From Kribbella amoyensis (lineage in GTDB: Bacteria; Actinomycetota; Actinomycetes; Propionibacteriales; Kribbellaceae), in assembly GCF_007828865.1 (NCBI RefSeq), contig NZ_VIVK01000002.1, forward strand, positions 1 to 64,000: a DNA stretch of 64,000 nucleotides. The letters run 5' to 3'. The translations under genes were made by a program, and so were the position numbers. Every line of letters starts with the position of its first letter. Position 1 is the first letter of the stretch. Of this stretch, positions 50,780-57,885 are shown piece by piece. A model generated the notes under the pieces. The model did no database searches. It had not been told where the DNA came from and worked only from the letters and a program-made list of their open reading frames with translations.

Positions 50780-51166
50780 TCAAGCGGGCGTGACTGGCGG
50801 CTTGACCGCGGTGACCGGGCAGGACGCGTCGAGCAGGACCTGCTGCGGGACCGAGCCGAGCACGAGCTTGCCGACGGGGGAGCGGCGACGCAGCCCGATC
50901 ACCAGCAGGGCGACGTGCTGGTCGTAGGAGAGGTCGATCAGCTCCGAGCCGGCCTCGGACTCCGACGCGGCCGTGCGGACCTCGACGATCCGGCCGCCGA
51001 CGGAGGCGCGGGCCAGGGCCAGGTCGGCCGCGAACTCCGGTGACGACGCGACCGGGTCGGCGGCCACGACCAGCAGGTCGTCGCCGCGGACGGTGCTCTC
51101 GAGAATCGCGTGGCCGAGGGCGGCACGGCCCTCGGCCTGGGTCAGGTAACCGACGACGACAGTCAT
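50780..51166 (-). CDS. UspA-family universal stress protein
   Basis: The protein has 128 residues, a single Usp domain. It starts MTVVVGYLTQAEGRAAL and ends with the ATP-binding-type pattern GLRRRSPVGKLVLGSVPQQVLLDASCPV. It probably binds ATP; the role is unknown. Its ATG overlaps the stop of the upstream dehydrogenase (ATGA), so it is co-translated with the sugar-acid genes, an unusual operon partner. Confidence 0.9.
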   Translation of the reverse strand: MTVVVGYLTQAEGRAALGHAILESTVRGDDLLVVAADPVASSPEFAADLALARASVGGRIVEVRTAASESEAGSELIDLSYDQHVALLVIGLRRRSPVGKLVLGSVPQQVLLDASCPVTAVKPPVTPA

Positions 51167-52113
51167 CCGCGGACCTCCGGGATCGGGGTGAGCAGCCGGC
51201 CGTCACGCAGCCAGGCGGCGAGGTTGTCCAGGGTCAGCCGGGTCATGTCGGCCCGGGTCTCGACGGTGCCGCTGGCCAGGTGCGGCAGCAGTACGACGTT
51301 GTCGAGGGCAAGGAGTTCTTCGGGGACCCGCGGTTCCTTGGCGAAGACGTCCAGCCCGGCCCCGGCCAGCCCGCCGTCGCGGAGCAGTTCGACCAGGGCG
51401 TCCTCGTCGACGACCGACCCGCGAGCGATGTTGATCAGGTACCCCTCGGTACCGAGCGCCTCGAGCACCGACCGGTCCACCAGGCCGTTACTCGCCGGGC
51501 CACCGGAGGTCGCGACCACCAGGATGTCGCTGGCGGCGGCCAGGTCCCGCGGCGTCGCGTGGTACCGGTAGGAGGTGCCCGGGACCTCGCGGCGGGAGTG
51601 GTAGCCGATCGGGCACGCGAATCCCTCGAAGCGGGTCGCGATCGCCTGGCCGATCCGGCCGAGTCCGAGGATGCCGACCCGGCGCCCGGTGACCCGGCGG
51701 GTGAGCGGGTAGTCGCCGCCGCTCTCCCAGCCACCGGACCGGACGTACCGATCGGCGGCGGCCAGTCCGCGCAGGGTGTCGATGGTGAGCCCGAGCGCCG
51801 TGTCCGCGACGCAGTCCGTGAGGACGTCCGGGGTATTGCTGATCACCACGCCGCGTTCGACCGCGGCCGCCACGTCGGTGCTGTCGTACCCGACGCCGAA
51901 GTTCACGATGGCGCCGAGTTCGGGCAACGCGTCCAGCAACGCGCGGTCCACCCCGAACCGGCCGGAGGTCACCACGACCCCGATCGACGGCCCGTGCTCG
52001 GTGAGGAACGCGGCCTGCTCGTGCGGTGCGGGCAGAACGAGCGCGTCGTACGACGAGGCGAGCGCCTCGGCCAGGGCGGGCTTGAGGGCGCCCACCTGGA
52101 GGACCCGGGTCAT
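51163..52113 (-). CDS. D-isomer-specific 2-hydroxyacid dehydrogenase (copy 1)
   Basis: The protein has 316 residues. The NAD(P) loop is GILGLGRIGQAIA near residue 150. The catalytic set is Arg in NIARGSVVDEDAL, Glu in FAKEPRVPEEL and His in LLPHLASGTVETR, as in glyoxylate/hydroxypyruvate reductases. It reversibly reduces a 2-keto acid to a D-2-hydroxy acid. The ATG at 52113 has GGAAGGGA upstream. It lies after the semialdehyde dehydrogenase, behind a hairpin at 52134-52163, and has a paralogue at 54771-55712. The substrate is unknown. Confidence 0.9.
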   Translation of the reverse strand: MTRVLQVGALKPALAEALASSYDALVLPAPHEQAAFLTEHGPSIGVVVTSGRFGVDRALLDALPELGAIVNFGVGYDSTDVAAAVERGVVISNTPDVLTDCVADTALGLTIDTLRGLAAADRYVRSGGWESGGDYPLTRRVTGRRVGILGLGRIGQAIATRFEGFACPIGYHSRREVPGTSYRYHATPRDLAAASDILVVATSGGPASNGLVDRSVLEALGTEGYLINIARGSVVDEDALVELLRDGGLAGAGLDVFAKEPRVPEELLALDNVVLLPHLASGTVETRADMTRLTLDNLAAWLRDGRLLTPIPEVRG

Positions 52114-52133
52114 CGCGATCCCTTCCGATCGAG

Positions 52134-52163
52134 GGCCGGGCCCCTCGGGACAAGGGCCCGGCC
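52134..52163 (-). terminator. Perfect 10-bp GC hairpin inside the sugar-acid operon
   Basis: GGCCGGGCCC (52134-52143) is the exact reverse complement of 52154-52163, with a 10-nt loop. It lies between the semialdehyde dehydrogenase stop (52185) and the dehydrogenase start (52113) on the minus strand. It could be a partial terminator or an mRNA-stabilising hairpin that lowers expression of the distal two genes. There is no T tract. Confidence 0.55.
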
Positions 52164-52184
52164 GGTCAGGAGATACGGCATGGC

Positions 52185-53774
52185 TCAGCCGCGGCCGAGC
52201 TCGCCGTCGACCAGCCGCCACAGGCCCAGCGAGTTGCTGGTGTCGATGGCCGCGGGCAACAGCTCGGCGGGCACGTTCTGGTACGCGACCGGGCGCAGGA
52301 ACCGCTCGATCGCCAGCGTGCCGACCGACGTACTGCGGCCGTCGGAGGTGGCGGGGAACGGTCCGCCGTGCACCATCGCGGGGCCGACGTCGACCCCGGT
52401 CGGCCAGCCGTTGAACAGGATCCGGCCGACCTTCTCCTCCAACGCCGGCAGCAACTCGGCCGCGACCGCATGGTCGGACCCGGTCGCGTGCACCGTCGCG
52501 GTCAGCTGCCCTTCCAGGCCGGCGACCGCTTCGAGCAGCTCGGCGGTGTCCCGGACCCGAACGACCAGCGAGGCCGAGCCGAAGACCTCGTCCTGCAGAG
52601 CCGGCTCGGCGGCGAACGCGGCACCGGTCGTCCGGAACACGTGCGCCTGACCCGCGGCCACGATCGCGGCGTCGTCCTGGCCGGCCGCGACCTCCTCGAC
52701 CTGGTCGAGCGCGCCGAGCTTGGCCACGCCCTCTGTATAAGAGGAGTGGATCCCCGCGTTCAGCATCGGCAGGGCCGGGCAGGCGGGGACCTGCTCGGCG
52801 ACCGCGGCCTCGAACGCGTCCGCGCCCGGGCCGTCGACGATGAAGACCAGCCCCGGGTTGGTACACAGCTGGCCGACGCCCATCGTCAGCGAACCGACGT
52901 ACCCGGTCGCGATGCCGGCCGCGTCGGCGGCGAGCGCCCCCGGCAGCAGGAACACCGGGTTGATCGACGACATCTCGGCGTACACCGGGATCGGGACCGG
53001 CCGCGCGGCCGCGGCATTCATCAGCGCCGTGCCGCCGGAGCGGGAACCGGTGAAGCCGACGGCCTTGATGCCCGGGTGCTCGACCAGGGCGATCCCGACC
53101 TCGGCGCCGGAGCCGTAGACCATCGAGAACACGCCGTCGGGCAGCCCGTGCTCGGCGACCGCGGCACGGATCGCGCCCGCCACCAGCTCGGACGTCCCGG
53201 GGTGCGCGTTGTGCGCCTTGACGACGACCGGGCACCCGGCGGCCAACGCGGCCGCGGTGTCTCCTCCGGCGACCGAGAACGCGAGCGGGAAGTTGCTGGC
53301 GCCGAACACCGCGACCGGCCCGAGCGGCACCTTGCGCTGCCGGATGTCGGGGCGGGGCAGCGGAGTCCGGTCGGGCAGCGCCGGGTCGATCCGGGCACCC
53401 GCCCAGCTGCCGTCGCGAACCACGGTCGCGAACAGCCGCAGCTGGTTGGTGGTCCGGGCCAGCTCGCCACGGACCCGGGCCTCGACGATGCCGGTCTCCA
53501 GCTGGACCCGCTCGACCAGGGTGTCGCCGAGCGCGTCGATGTTGTCCGCGACCTGGTCGAGGAACGCGGCGCGCTCCTTCGGCCCGGTGGCGCGGTATGC
53601 CCCGAACGCGGCGGCCGCGAGCTCGGCGGCCCGGGCGGCGTCGGCCCGGGTCCCGAGTCCGTACGCCGGTGCCAGCTGGGTCCCGGTCCGCGGGTCGGCA
53701 CCGTGGACGGTGCCCGCGGTCCCGAGGACGCGCTCGGCGCCCAGGTACATCTCGCCGGTCAGCTCGGTCGGCAT
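52185..53774 (-). CDS. 2-oxoglutarate-semialdehyde (2,5-dioxopentanoate) dehydrogenase
   Basis: The protein has 529 residues, longer than most aldehyde dehydrogenases (about 490) and typical of the 2,5-dioxovalerate subgroup. It shows GPVAVFGASNFPLAFSVAGG (cofactor site), GFTGSRSGG, the catalytic Glu in YAEMSSINPVF and the nucleophile Cys in GVGQLCTNPG. It oxidises 2-oxoglutarate semialdehyde to 2-oxoglutarate, the last step of aldarate breakdown. Its ATG overlaps the kdgD stop by one base (TGATG), which ties the two together. Confidence 0.92.
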   Translation of the reverse strand: MPTELTGEMYLGAERVLGTAGTVHGADPRTGTQLAPAYGLGTRADAARAAELAAAAFGAYRATGPKERAAFLDQVADNIDALGDTLVERVQLETGIVEARVRGELARTTNQLRLFATVVRDGSWAGARIDPALPDRTPLPRPDIRQRKVPLGPVAVFGASNFPLAFSVAGGDTAAALAAGCPVVVKAHNAHPGTSELVAGAIRAAVAEHGLPDGVFSMVYGSGAEVGIALVEHPGIKAVGFTGSRSGGTALMNAAAARPVPIPVYAEMSSINPVFLLPGALAADAAGIATGYVGSLTMGVGQLCTNPGLVFIVDGPGADAFEAAVAEQVPACPALPMLNAGIHSSYTEGVAKLGALDQVEEVAAGQDDAAIVAAGQAHVFRTTGAAFAAEPALQDEVFGSASLVVRVRDTAELLEAVAGLEGQLTATVHATGSDHAVAAELLPALEEKVGRILFNGWPTGVDVGPAMVHGGPFPATSDGRSTSVGTLAIERFLRPVAYQNVPAELLPAAIDTSNSLGLWRLVDGELGRG

Positions 53775-54688
53775 CAGATCACCGTCTTCACGAGGTCGGT
53801 GAGCTCGGCGAGCTCCTCCGGGGTCAGGTCCGTGAGCGGCGGACGGACCGGACCGGCCGGACGCCCGGCCGCGGTCAGGCCGGCCTTGACGATGGAGACG
53901 CCGTACCCGGGCTGGCGGTCGCGGATCGCGATGTACGGCACCACGAAGTCGCGGAGCATGGCCCGCACCTTGTCCCGGTCGTGCGCCCGGACCGCGGCGT
54001 AGAAGTCGGTGGAGAACCGGGGCGCGAAGTTGAAGATCGCGGACGAGTACGTCGTCACGCCGAGCTCGAGGTACGGCAGCGCGTAGGTCTCCGCGGTCGG
54101 CAGCCCGCCGATGTACACGAGCCGGTCGCCGAGGTGGGCGGAGAGGGTGGCGAGCAGGTCGATGTCGCAGACGCCGTCCTTGAAGCCGATGAAGTTCGGG
54201 AACTCGTTCGCCAGCCGGATCACGGTGGCGGCGTCGTACCGGGCGTTCGCGCGGTGGTACGCGATGACGCCGAGCGAGGTGGCCCGGCAGACCCGGGCGA
54301 CGTGCTCGTACAGGCCGTGCTGCGGCGCCTCGGTGAGGTACGGCGGGAGCAGCAGGATCCCGTCCGCGCCGTCGGCCTCGGCCTGCTGGGTCATCGCGAC
54401 CGCGGTGGAGGTGCCGTACCCGGCCGCGCCGAGCACCGGGGTCCCGTCCGTGACCTCCTCGCGGGTGGCGCGCAGCACGGTGGACACCTCGGCGTGGGTG
54501 AGCGAGAAGAACTCCCCGGTCCCACCCGCCGCGAACAGCCCGGCGACGTCGAACCCGTCGAGGTACTGCAGGTGCTCGCGGTACGCGGCCTCGTCGAAGG
54601 CGTAGTCGGGGGTCGTGTGGGTGACGGGGAACGACAGCAGACCGGCGCCGAGCGCGGTCGCGAGCTCAGCCGGCGAGAAGCGGCCCAT
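53774..54688 (-). CDS. kdgD: 5-dehydro-4-deoxyglucarate dehydratase
   Basis: The protein has 304 residues, of the DHDPS/NAL superfamily. It has LFAAGGTGEFFSLTHAEV, YHRAN (the Tyr element) and the Schiff-base Lys in NFIGFKDG. It decarboxylates and dehydrates 5-keto-4-deoxy-glucarate to 2-oxoglutarate semialdehyde, the substrate of the next enzyme. The ATG at 54688 has AAGGAGATCC upstream. It has its own promoter and a palindromic operator at 54754-54768. Confidence 0.93.
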   Translation of the reverse strand: MGRFSPAELATALGAGLLSFPVTHTTPDYAFDEAAYREHLQYLDGFDVAGLFAAGGTGEFFSLTHAEVSTVLRATREEVTDGTPVLGAAGYGTSTAVAMTQQAEADGADGILLLPPYLTEAPQHGLYEHVARVCRATSLGVIAYHRANARYDAATVIRLANEFPNFIGFKDGVCDIDLLATLSAHLGDRLVYIGGLPTAETYALPYLELGVTTYSSAIFNFAPRFSTDFYAAVRAHDRDKVRAMLRDFVVPYIAIRDRQPGYGVSIVKAGLTAAGRPAGPVRPPLTDLTPEELAELTDLVKTVI

Positions 54689-54720
54689 CTGGATCTCCTT
54701 GGGTCAGGTGCGGTACGGGC

Positions 54721-54749
54721 ACAGTAGCAAAATCGGCTAAGAATGCGAA
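54721..54749 (-). promoter_or_regulatory. kdgD promoter (-35 TTCGCA, 17 nt, -10 TACTGT)
   Basis: On the minus strand TTCGCA (54749-54744) and TACTGT (54726-54721) are separated by 17 nt, and the ATG at 54688 follows with a leader that contains the ribosome site. The same TACTGT hexamer is the proposed -10 before the transporter operon at 57820-57825. Confidence 0.55.
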
Positions 54750-54753
54750 TGCT

Positions 54754-54768
54754 GTCCACATATGTGAC
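54754..54768. promoter_or_regulatory. Candidate operator A, GTCCACATATGTGAC
   Basis: This is a near-palindrome centred on CACATATGTG and framed by GCTGT and ACAGC. It lies 4 nt upstream of the proposed kdgD -35 element. It shares GTCCACATATGTG exactly with operator B before the transporter genes. It is probably a site for the local IclR regulator. Confidence 0.6.
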
Positions 54769-54770
54769 AG

Positions 54771-55712
54771 CTAGTGGATCGGAGTCAAGACCTCACCGGT
54801 CGCCAGGTACGCCTCGAGGTTGGCCAGGACGAGCCGCGCGATCGCCTCCCGGGTCTCCTGGGTCCCGCTGGCCAGGTGCGGCAGCAGCACGACGTTGTCG
54901 AGGGCAACGAGTTCGGCGGGGACCTGGGGTTCGGCGGCGAAGACGTCCAGGGCGGCGCCGCCGAGTCGCCCGTCGGCCAGCATCGCGATCATCCGGTCCT
55001 CGGCGACGATCGAGGCGCGGGCGATGTTGACCAGGAAGCCGCGCGGCCCGAGGGCTTCGAGGACCGGCCCGTCGACGAGCTGGTCCGAATCGGTCCCACC
55101 GGTCGCCGCGACGACGAGCGCGTCGACGTCCTTGGCCAGCGCGAGCGGCGAGGAAGCGTAGGCGTACGGCAGATCCGGCCGTGGGCGGCGGTTGTGGTAG
55201 CTCACCGAGATCCCGAACCCTTCCAGCCGGCGGGCGATCCCCAGCCCGATCCGGCCGAGGCCGAGGATGCCGACCCGGGCACCGCTGACCCGCCGGGTGA
55301 GCCGGAAGTTGCCGGCCGCGGGCCAGTGTCCGGCCCGGACGAACCGGTCGGCCGCCGAGAGTCCGCGCATCACGTCGAGCAGCATCGCCACGGCCGTGTC
55401 GGCGACGCAGTCGGTCAGGACGTCGGGGGTGTTGGCGACCTGGATGCCGTGCGCCGCGGCGTACGCGATGTCGGTCCGCTCGACGCCGACCCCGTGACTG
55501 ACCACCGCGCGCAGCTTCGGCAACGCGGCCATCAGCTCGGCCGACGCCCCGGTCCGCCCGGAGACGACCGCGACCTCGACGTCCTGGCCGTACTCGGCGG
55601 CGAACTCGCGCCAGCTCCCGTCCGCCGGCAGGGCGATCGCGGCGTGGTCGCGGTCCAGCCGCTCGACCAGGTCGGGCTTGAACCAGCCGGACCGCAGGAC
55701 GCGGGCGCTCAC
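54771..55712 (-). CDS. D-isomer-specific 2-hydroxyacid dehydrogenase (copy 2)
   Basis: The protein has 313 residues and is a paralogue of the protein at 51163-52113, sharing NTPDVLTDCVADTA and LLPHLASGT-x-ETR. The NAD(P) loop is GILGLGRIGLGIA; catalytic Arg is in NIARASIVAED, Glu in FAAEPQVPAEL, His as above. The GTG start at 55712 overlaps the dehydratase stop (GTGA), so the gene is coupled to the dehydratase. None of the three core aldarate steps needs it; a side keto acid or an unrecognised step is implied. The stop is TAG. Confidence 0.9.
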   Translation of the reverse strand: MSARVLRSGWFKPDLVERLDRDHAAIALPADGSWREFAAEYGQDVEVAVVSGRTGASAELMAALPKLRAVVSHGVGVERTDIAYAAAHGIQVANTPDVLTDCVADTAVAMLLDVMRGLSAADRFVRAGHWPAAGNFRLTRRVSGARVGILGLGRIGLGIARRLEGFGISVSYHNRRPRPDLPYAYASSPLALAKDVDALVVAATGGTDSDQLVDGPVLEALGPRGFLVNIARASIVAEDRMIAMLADGRLGGAALDVFAAEPQVPAELVALDNVVLLPHLASGTQETREAIARLVLANLEAYLATGEVLTPIH

Positions 55713-56857
55713 CGGATGTCCGTGGCGGCGACGGTCCAGGTGCGGGCGTCGGCGCTGACCGTGAAGCCGAGCCCGGGACGATCGGGCACGTGCATCCGGC
55801 CGGCCGAGATCTCCAGCCGTTCCTCGAAGAGCGGTTCCAGCCAGTCGAAGTGCTCGACGTACGGCTCGGTCGGGAAGCAGGCCGCGAGGTGCAGGTGGAT
55901 CTCCATCACGAAGTGCGGCGCGAGCCGGGCGTGCTGCCGCGCGGCCAGGTCCATCACCCGCAGGTACGGCGTGATCCCGCCGATCCGCGGCGCGTCGGCC
56001 TGCAGGACGTCGACCCCGCCGGCGGCGAACAGGTCCTCGTGGTCGCGCAGGCAGGCCAGCATCTCGCCGGTCGCGATCGGGGTGTCGAGCGCCTCGGCGA
56101 GCCGGGCGTGGCCGGGGTGGTCGTAGGCGTCCAGCGGTTCCTCGATCCAGGTCAGCCCGAGCGGCTCGAGTTCGCGGCCCATCCGGATCGCCGTCGGCCG
56201 GTCCCACTGCTGGTTGGCGTCGACCATCAGCTCGATCCCGGCCGGCAGGTGGTCCCGCATCCGGCGGACCCGGTCCAGGTCGGCGGCGGCGTCCGGCTGA
56301 CCGACCTTGACCTTGATCCCGCCGATCCCGGCCTCGACCGCGGCGGACGCGTTCACCAGCATCTGGTCGGTCGGCGTGCTCAGGTAGCCGCCCGAGGTGT
56401 TGTACGTCCGGACCGAATCGTGGTGCCGGCCGATCAGGCGGCTCAACGGCAACCCGGCGCGGCGAGCCTTGAGGTCCCACAGCGCGGTGTCGATCGCACC
56501 GACCGCCTGGACAGCCAGGCCGCTGCGGCCCGCGGACGCGCCCTGCCAGACCAGGTGTTCCCAGATCGCCGCGATGTCGGCCGGGTCCTGGCCGATCAGT
56601 TCGGCGGCGAGCTCGGCGGTGTGCGCGTACAGGGCCGGGCCGCCGACGCGGAGGCAGTACCCGAAGCCGAGGCCCTGGGCGCCGTCGGCGGTGGTGAGCT
56701 CGACCAGCGTCACCGGGACGTCCGCGATCGGGCGTTGCCGGCCGGTGAGCACCTTGGCGTCGCTGGCGGGGCGGGCGAGCGGGACCCGGATCTGGCTGAC
56801 CCGGACCCGCGCGATCCGGTCCGGGGCATGCTGCTGGGCTTCGTCTGCGCTGGTCAT
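55709..56857 (-). CDS. L-talarate/galactarate dehydratase-like enolase-superfamily enzyme
   Basis: The protein has 382 residues. Enolase-superfamily acid-sugar dehydratase motifs are IKVKVGQ (K-x-K base), MVDANQQW, TWIEEPLD and ATGEM (metal ligands Asp, Glu, Glu), and the general-acid/base His in LAPHFVMEIHLHLAACFPTE. The stretch from that His through YVEHFDWLEPLFEERLEI closely resembles Salmonella talarate/galactarate dehydratase as I remember it. The product would be 5-keto-4-deoxyglucarate, the KdgD substrate. ATG 56857 is chosen because TACGTT lies 6 nt upstream (leaderless) and no Shine-Dalgarno precedes it. Confidence 0.87.
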   Translation of the reverse strand: MTSADEAQQHAPDRIARVRVSQIRVPLARPASDAKVLTGRQRPIADVPVTLVELTTADGAQGLGFGYCLRVGGPALYAHTAELAAELIGQDPADIAAIWEHLVWQGASAGRSGLAVQAVGAIDTALWDLKARRAGLPLSRLIGRHHDSVRTYNTSGGYLSTPTDQMLVNASAAVEAGIGGIKVKVGQPDAAADLDRVRRMRDHLPAGIELMVDANQQWDRPTAIRMGRELEPLGLTWIEEPLDAYDHPGHARLAEALDTPIATGEMLACLRDHEDLFAAGGVDVLQADAPRIGGITPYLRVMDLAARQHARLAPHFVMEIHLHLAACFPTEPYVEHFDWLEPLFEERLEISAGRMHVPDRPGLGFTVSADARTWTVAATDIR

Positions 56858-56863
56858 GGGCCG

Positions 56864-56869
56864 AACGTA
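56864..56869 (-). promoter_or_regulatory. -10 element (TACGTT) of the dehydratase gene, leaderless
   Basis: The minus-strand TACGTT ends 6 nt before the ATG at 56857. TGGACG, 18 nt upstream (56893-56888), is a candidate -35, and the LysR box sits directly beyond it, the normal place for LysR-dependent activation. Confidence 0.5.
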
Positions 56870-56895
56870 CGAACGTGACTTCATTCCCGTCCAAC

Positions 56896-56916
56896 ATCGC
56901 TTTGGCATCCCGCGAT
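56896..56916. promoter_or_regulatory. LysR-type operator, ATCGC-N11-GCGAT
   Basis: ATCGC (56896-56900) and GCGAT (56912-56916) form a perfect inverted repeat with an 11-nt spacer and fit the T-N11-A rule for LysR-type regulators. The right edge overlaps the proposed -10 element of lysR (TACCTT, 56916-56921), and the left edge lies beside the -35 region of the divergent dehydratase. That predicts autorepression and activation from one site. Confidence 0.7.
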
Positions 56917-56927
56917 ACCTTTCCGGC

Positions 56928-57809
56928 ATGTACACCCTGGACCAGCTCCGGTGCTTCGTCGCGGTCGCCGAGGAGGGCGGCTTCGGCCGGGCCGCCCTTC
57001 GGCTCTCGATGACCCAGCCGCCGCTCAGCCGTCAGGTGCAGCGGCTCGAGCAGGCCGTCGGCGCGCCGTTGCTGCGCCGGACGCCGCGCGGTGCCGAGCC
57101 GACCGCCGCCGGGTCCGCCTTGCTGGCCGACGCGCGGCGCATCCTGGCCCTCGTCGAGGCGGCCCCGACGGCGGCTCGGCGAGCGGCGGCCGGACTCGTC
57201 GGCCGGGTCGTGCTCGGGTACACCGCGATGGCGGCGATGACCGTGCTCGCCGACTGGGTGACCGCCGCGCGAGCCGAGTTGCCCGGCGTCGAGCTGGAAC
57301 TGCGGGAGATGCCGACGTCCGAGCAGGTACCGGCGTTGCTCGCGGGGGAGCTCGACCTCGGCCTGGTCCGCGGCCGGCCTCGTCGTGATCGGCTGACCGG
57401 CCGGCTGGTCCATCGGGAGTCGCTGCTGCTGGCCGCGCCGGTCGGTCATCCCCTGCTCGAACCAGGGAAGCCCGTCCGGCTGGCGGACGTCGTCCAGCAC
57501 CCGATGGTCGGATACGGCGCGGACACCGCGGGGTACTTCCACGACCTGGTCGCCGGCGTACTGCGCGAGGTCGGCGCGCCCGAGGTGGTCCAGCGAGCGG
57601 GGCAGCAGACCAGCATCCTCGCGCTCGTCGGGGCGGGCCTCGGCGTCGCCCTGGTCCCGGCGACCGCGGCCCGGTTGGCCGGTCCGGAAGTGCGCTGCGT
57701 ACCGCTCGCCGACGCGCCCGCGGACTGCGTCGAACTGCGCTCGGTCCGACTCCGCGACGACGCCGACCCGGCGGTCGATGCCCTGCTCCGCGTTCTTGAC
57801 GCCAACTGA
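56928..57809 (+). CDS. LysR-family transcriptional regulator of the aldarate genes
   Basis: The protein has 293 residues. The N-terminal winged helix is MYTLDQLRCFVAVAEEGGFG, then AALRLSMTQPPLSRQVQRLE, followed by a periplasmic-binding-protein-like effector domain (residues about 90-290). The ATG at 56928 has TACCTT (56916-56921) 6 nt upstream, so the mRNA is probably leaderless. It is divergent from the dehydratase with a LysR box between them. The coinducer is probably galactarate, talarate or a pathway intermediate. Confidence 0.9.
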   Translation: MYTLDQLRCFVAVAEEGGFGRAALRLSMTQPPLSRQVQRLEQAVGAPLLRRTPRGAEPTAAGSALLADARRILALVEAAPTAARRAAAGLVGRVVLGYTAMAAMTVLADWVTAARAELPGVELELREMPTSEQVPALLAGELDLGLVRGRPRRDRLTGRLVHRESLLLAAPVGHPLLEPGKPVRLADVVQHPMVGYGADTAGYFHDLVAGVLREVGAPEVVQRAGQQTSILALVGAGLGVALVPATAARLAGPEVRCVPLADAPADCVELRSVRLRDDADPAVDALLRVLDAN

Positions 57810-57825
57810 GAATGCGTCCTACTGT
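57796..57825 (+). promoter_or_regulatory. Promoter of the transporter operon (-35 TTGACG, 18 nt, -10 TACTGT)
   Basis: TTGACG (57796-57801) lies in the last codons of lysR, and TACTGT (57820-57825) follows after 18 nt. Operator B is 22 nt downstream of the -10, where a bound repressor would block early elongation. Confidence 0.6.
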
Positions 57826-57847
57826 CCCATTCGCACACTAGAACCAC

Positions 57848-57862
57848 GTCCACATATGTGGA
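57848..57862. promoter_or_regulatory. Candidate operator B, GTCCACATATGTGGA
   Basis: TCCACATATGTGGA (57849-57862) is a perfect 14-bp palindrome. It lies between the proposed promoter and the start codon of the binding-protein gene at 57886. The first 13 bases are identical to operator A before kdgD. Confidence 0.65.
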
Positions 57863-57885
57863 TGCCGTTCGGCGAAGGGCAGTCG

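Noticed and set aside
50780..54688. Phage or island origin for the sugar-acid block
   Set aside because: No integrase, direct-repeat ends, tRNA target or composition shift is visible; codon use looks like that of the neighbours.
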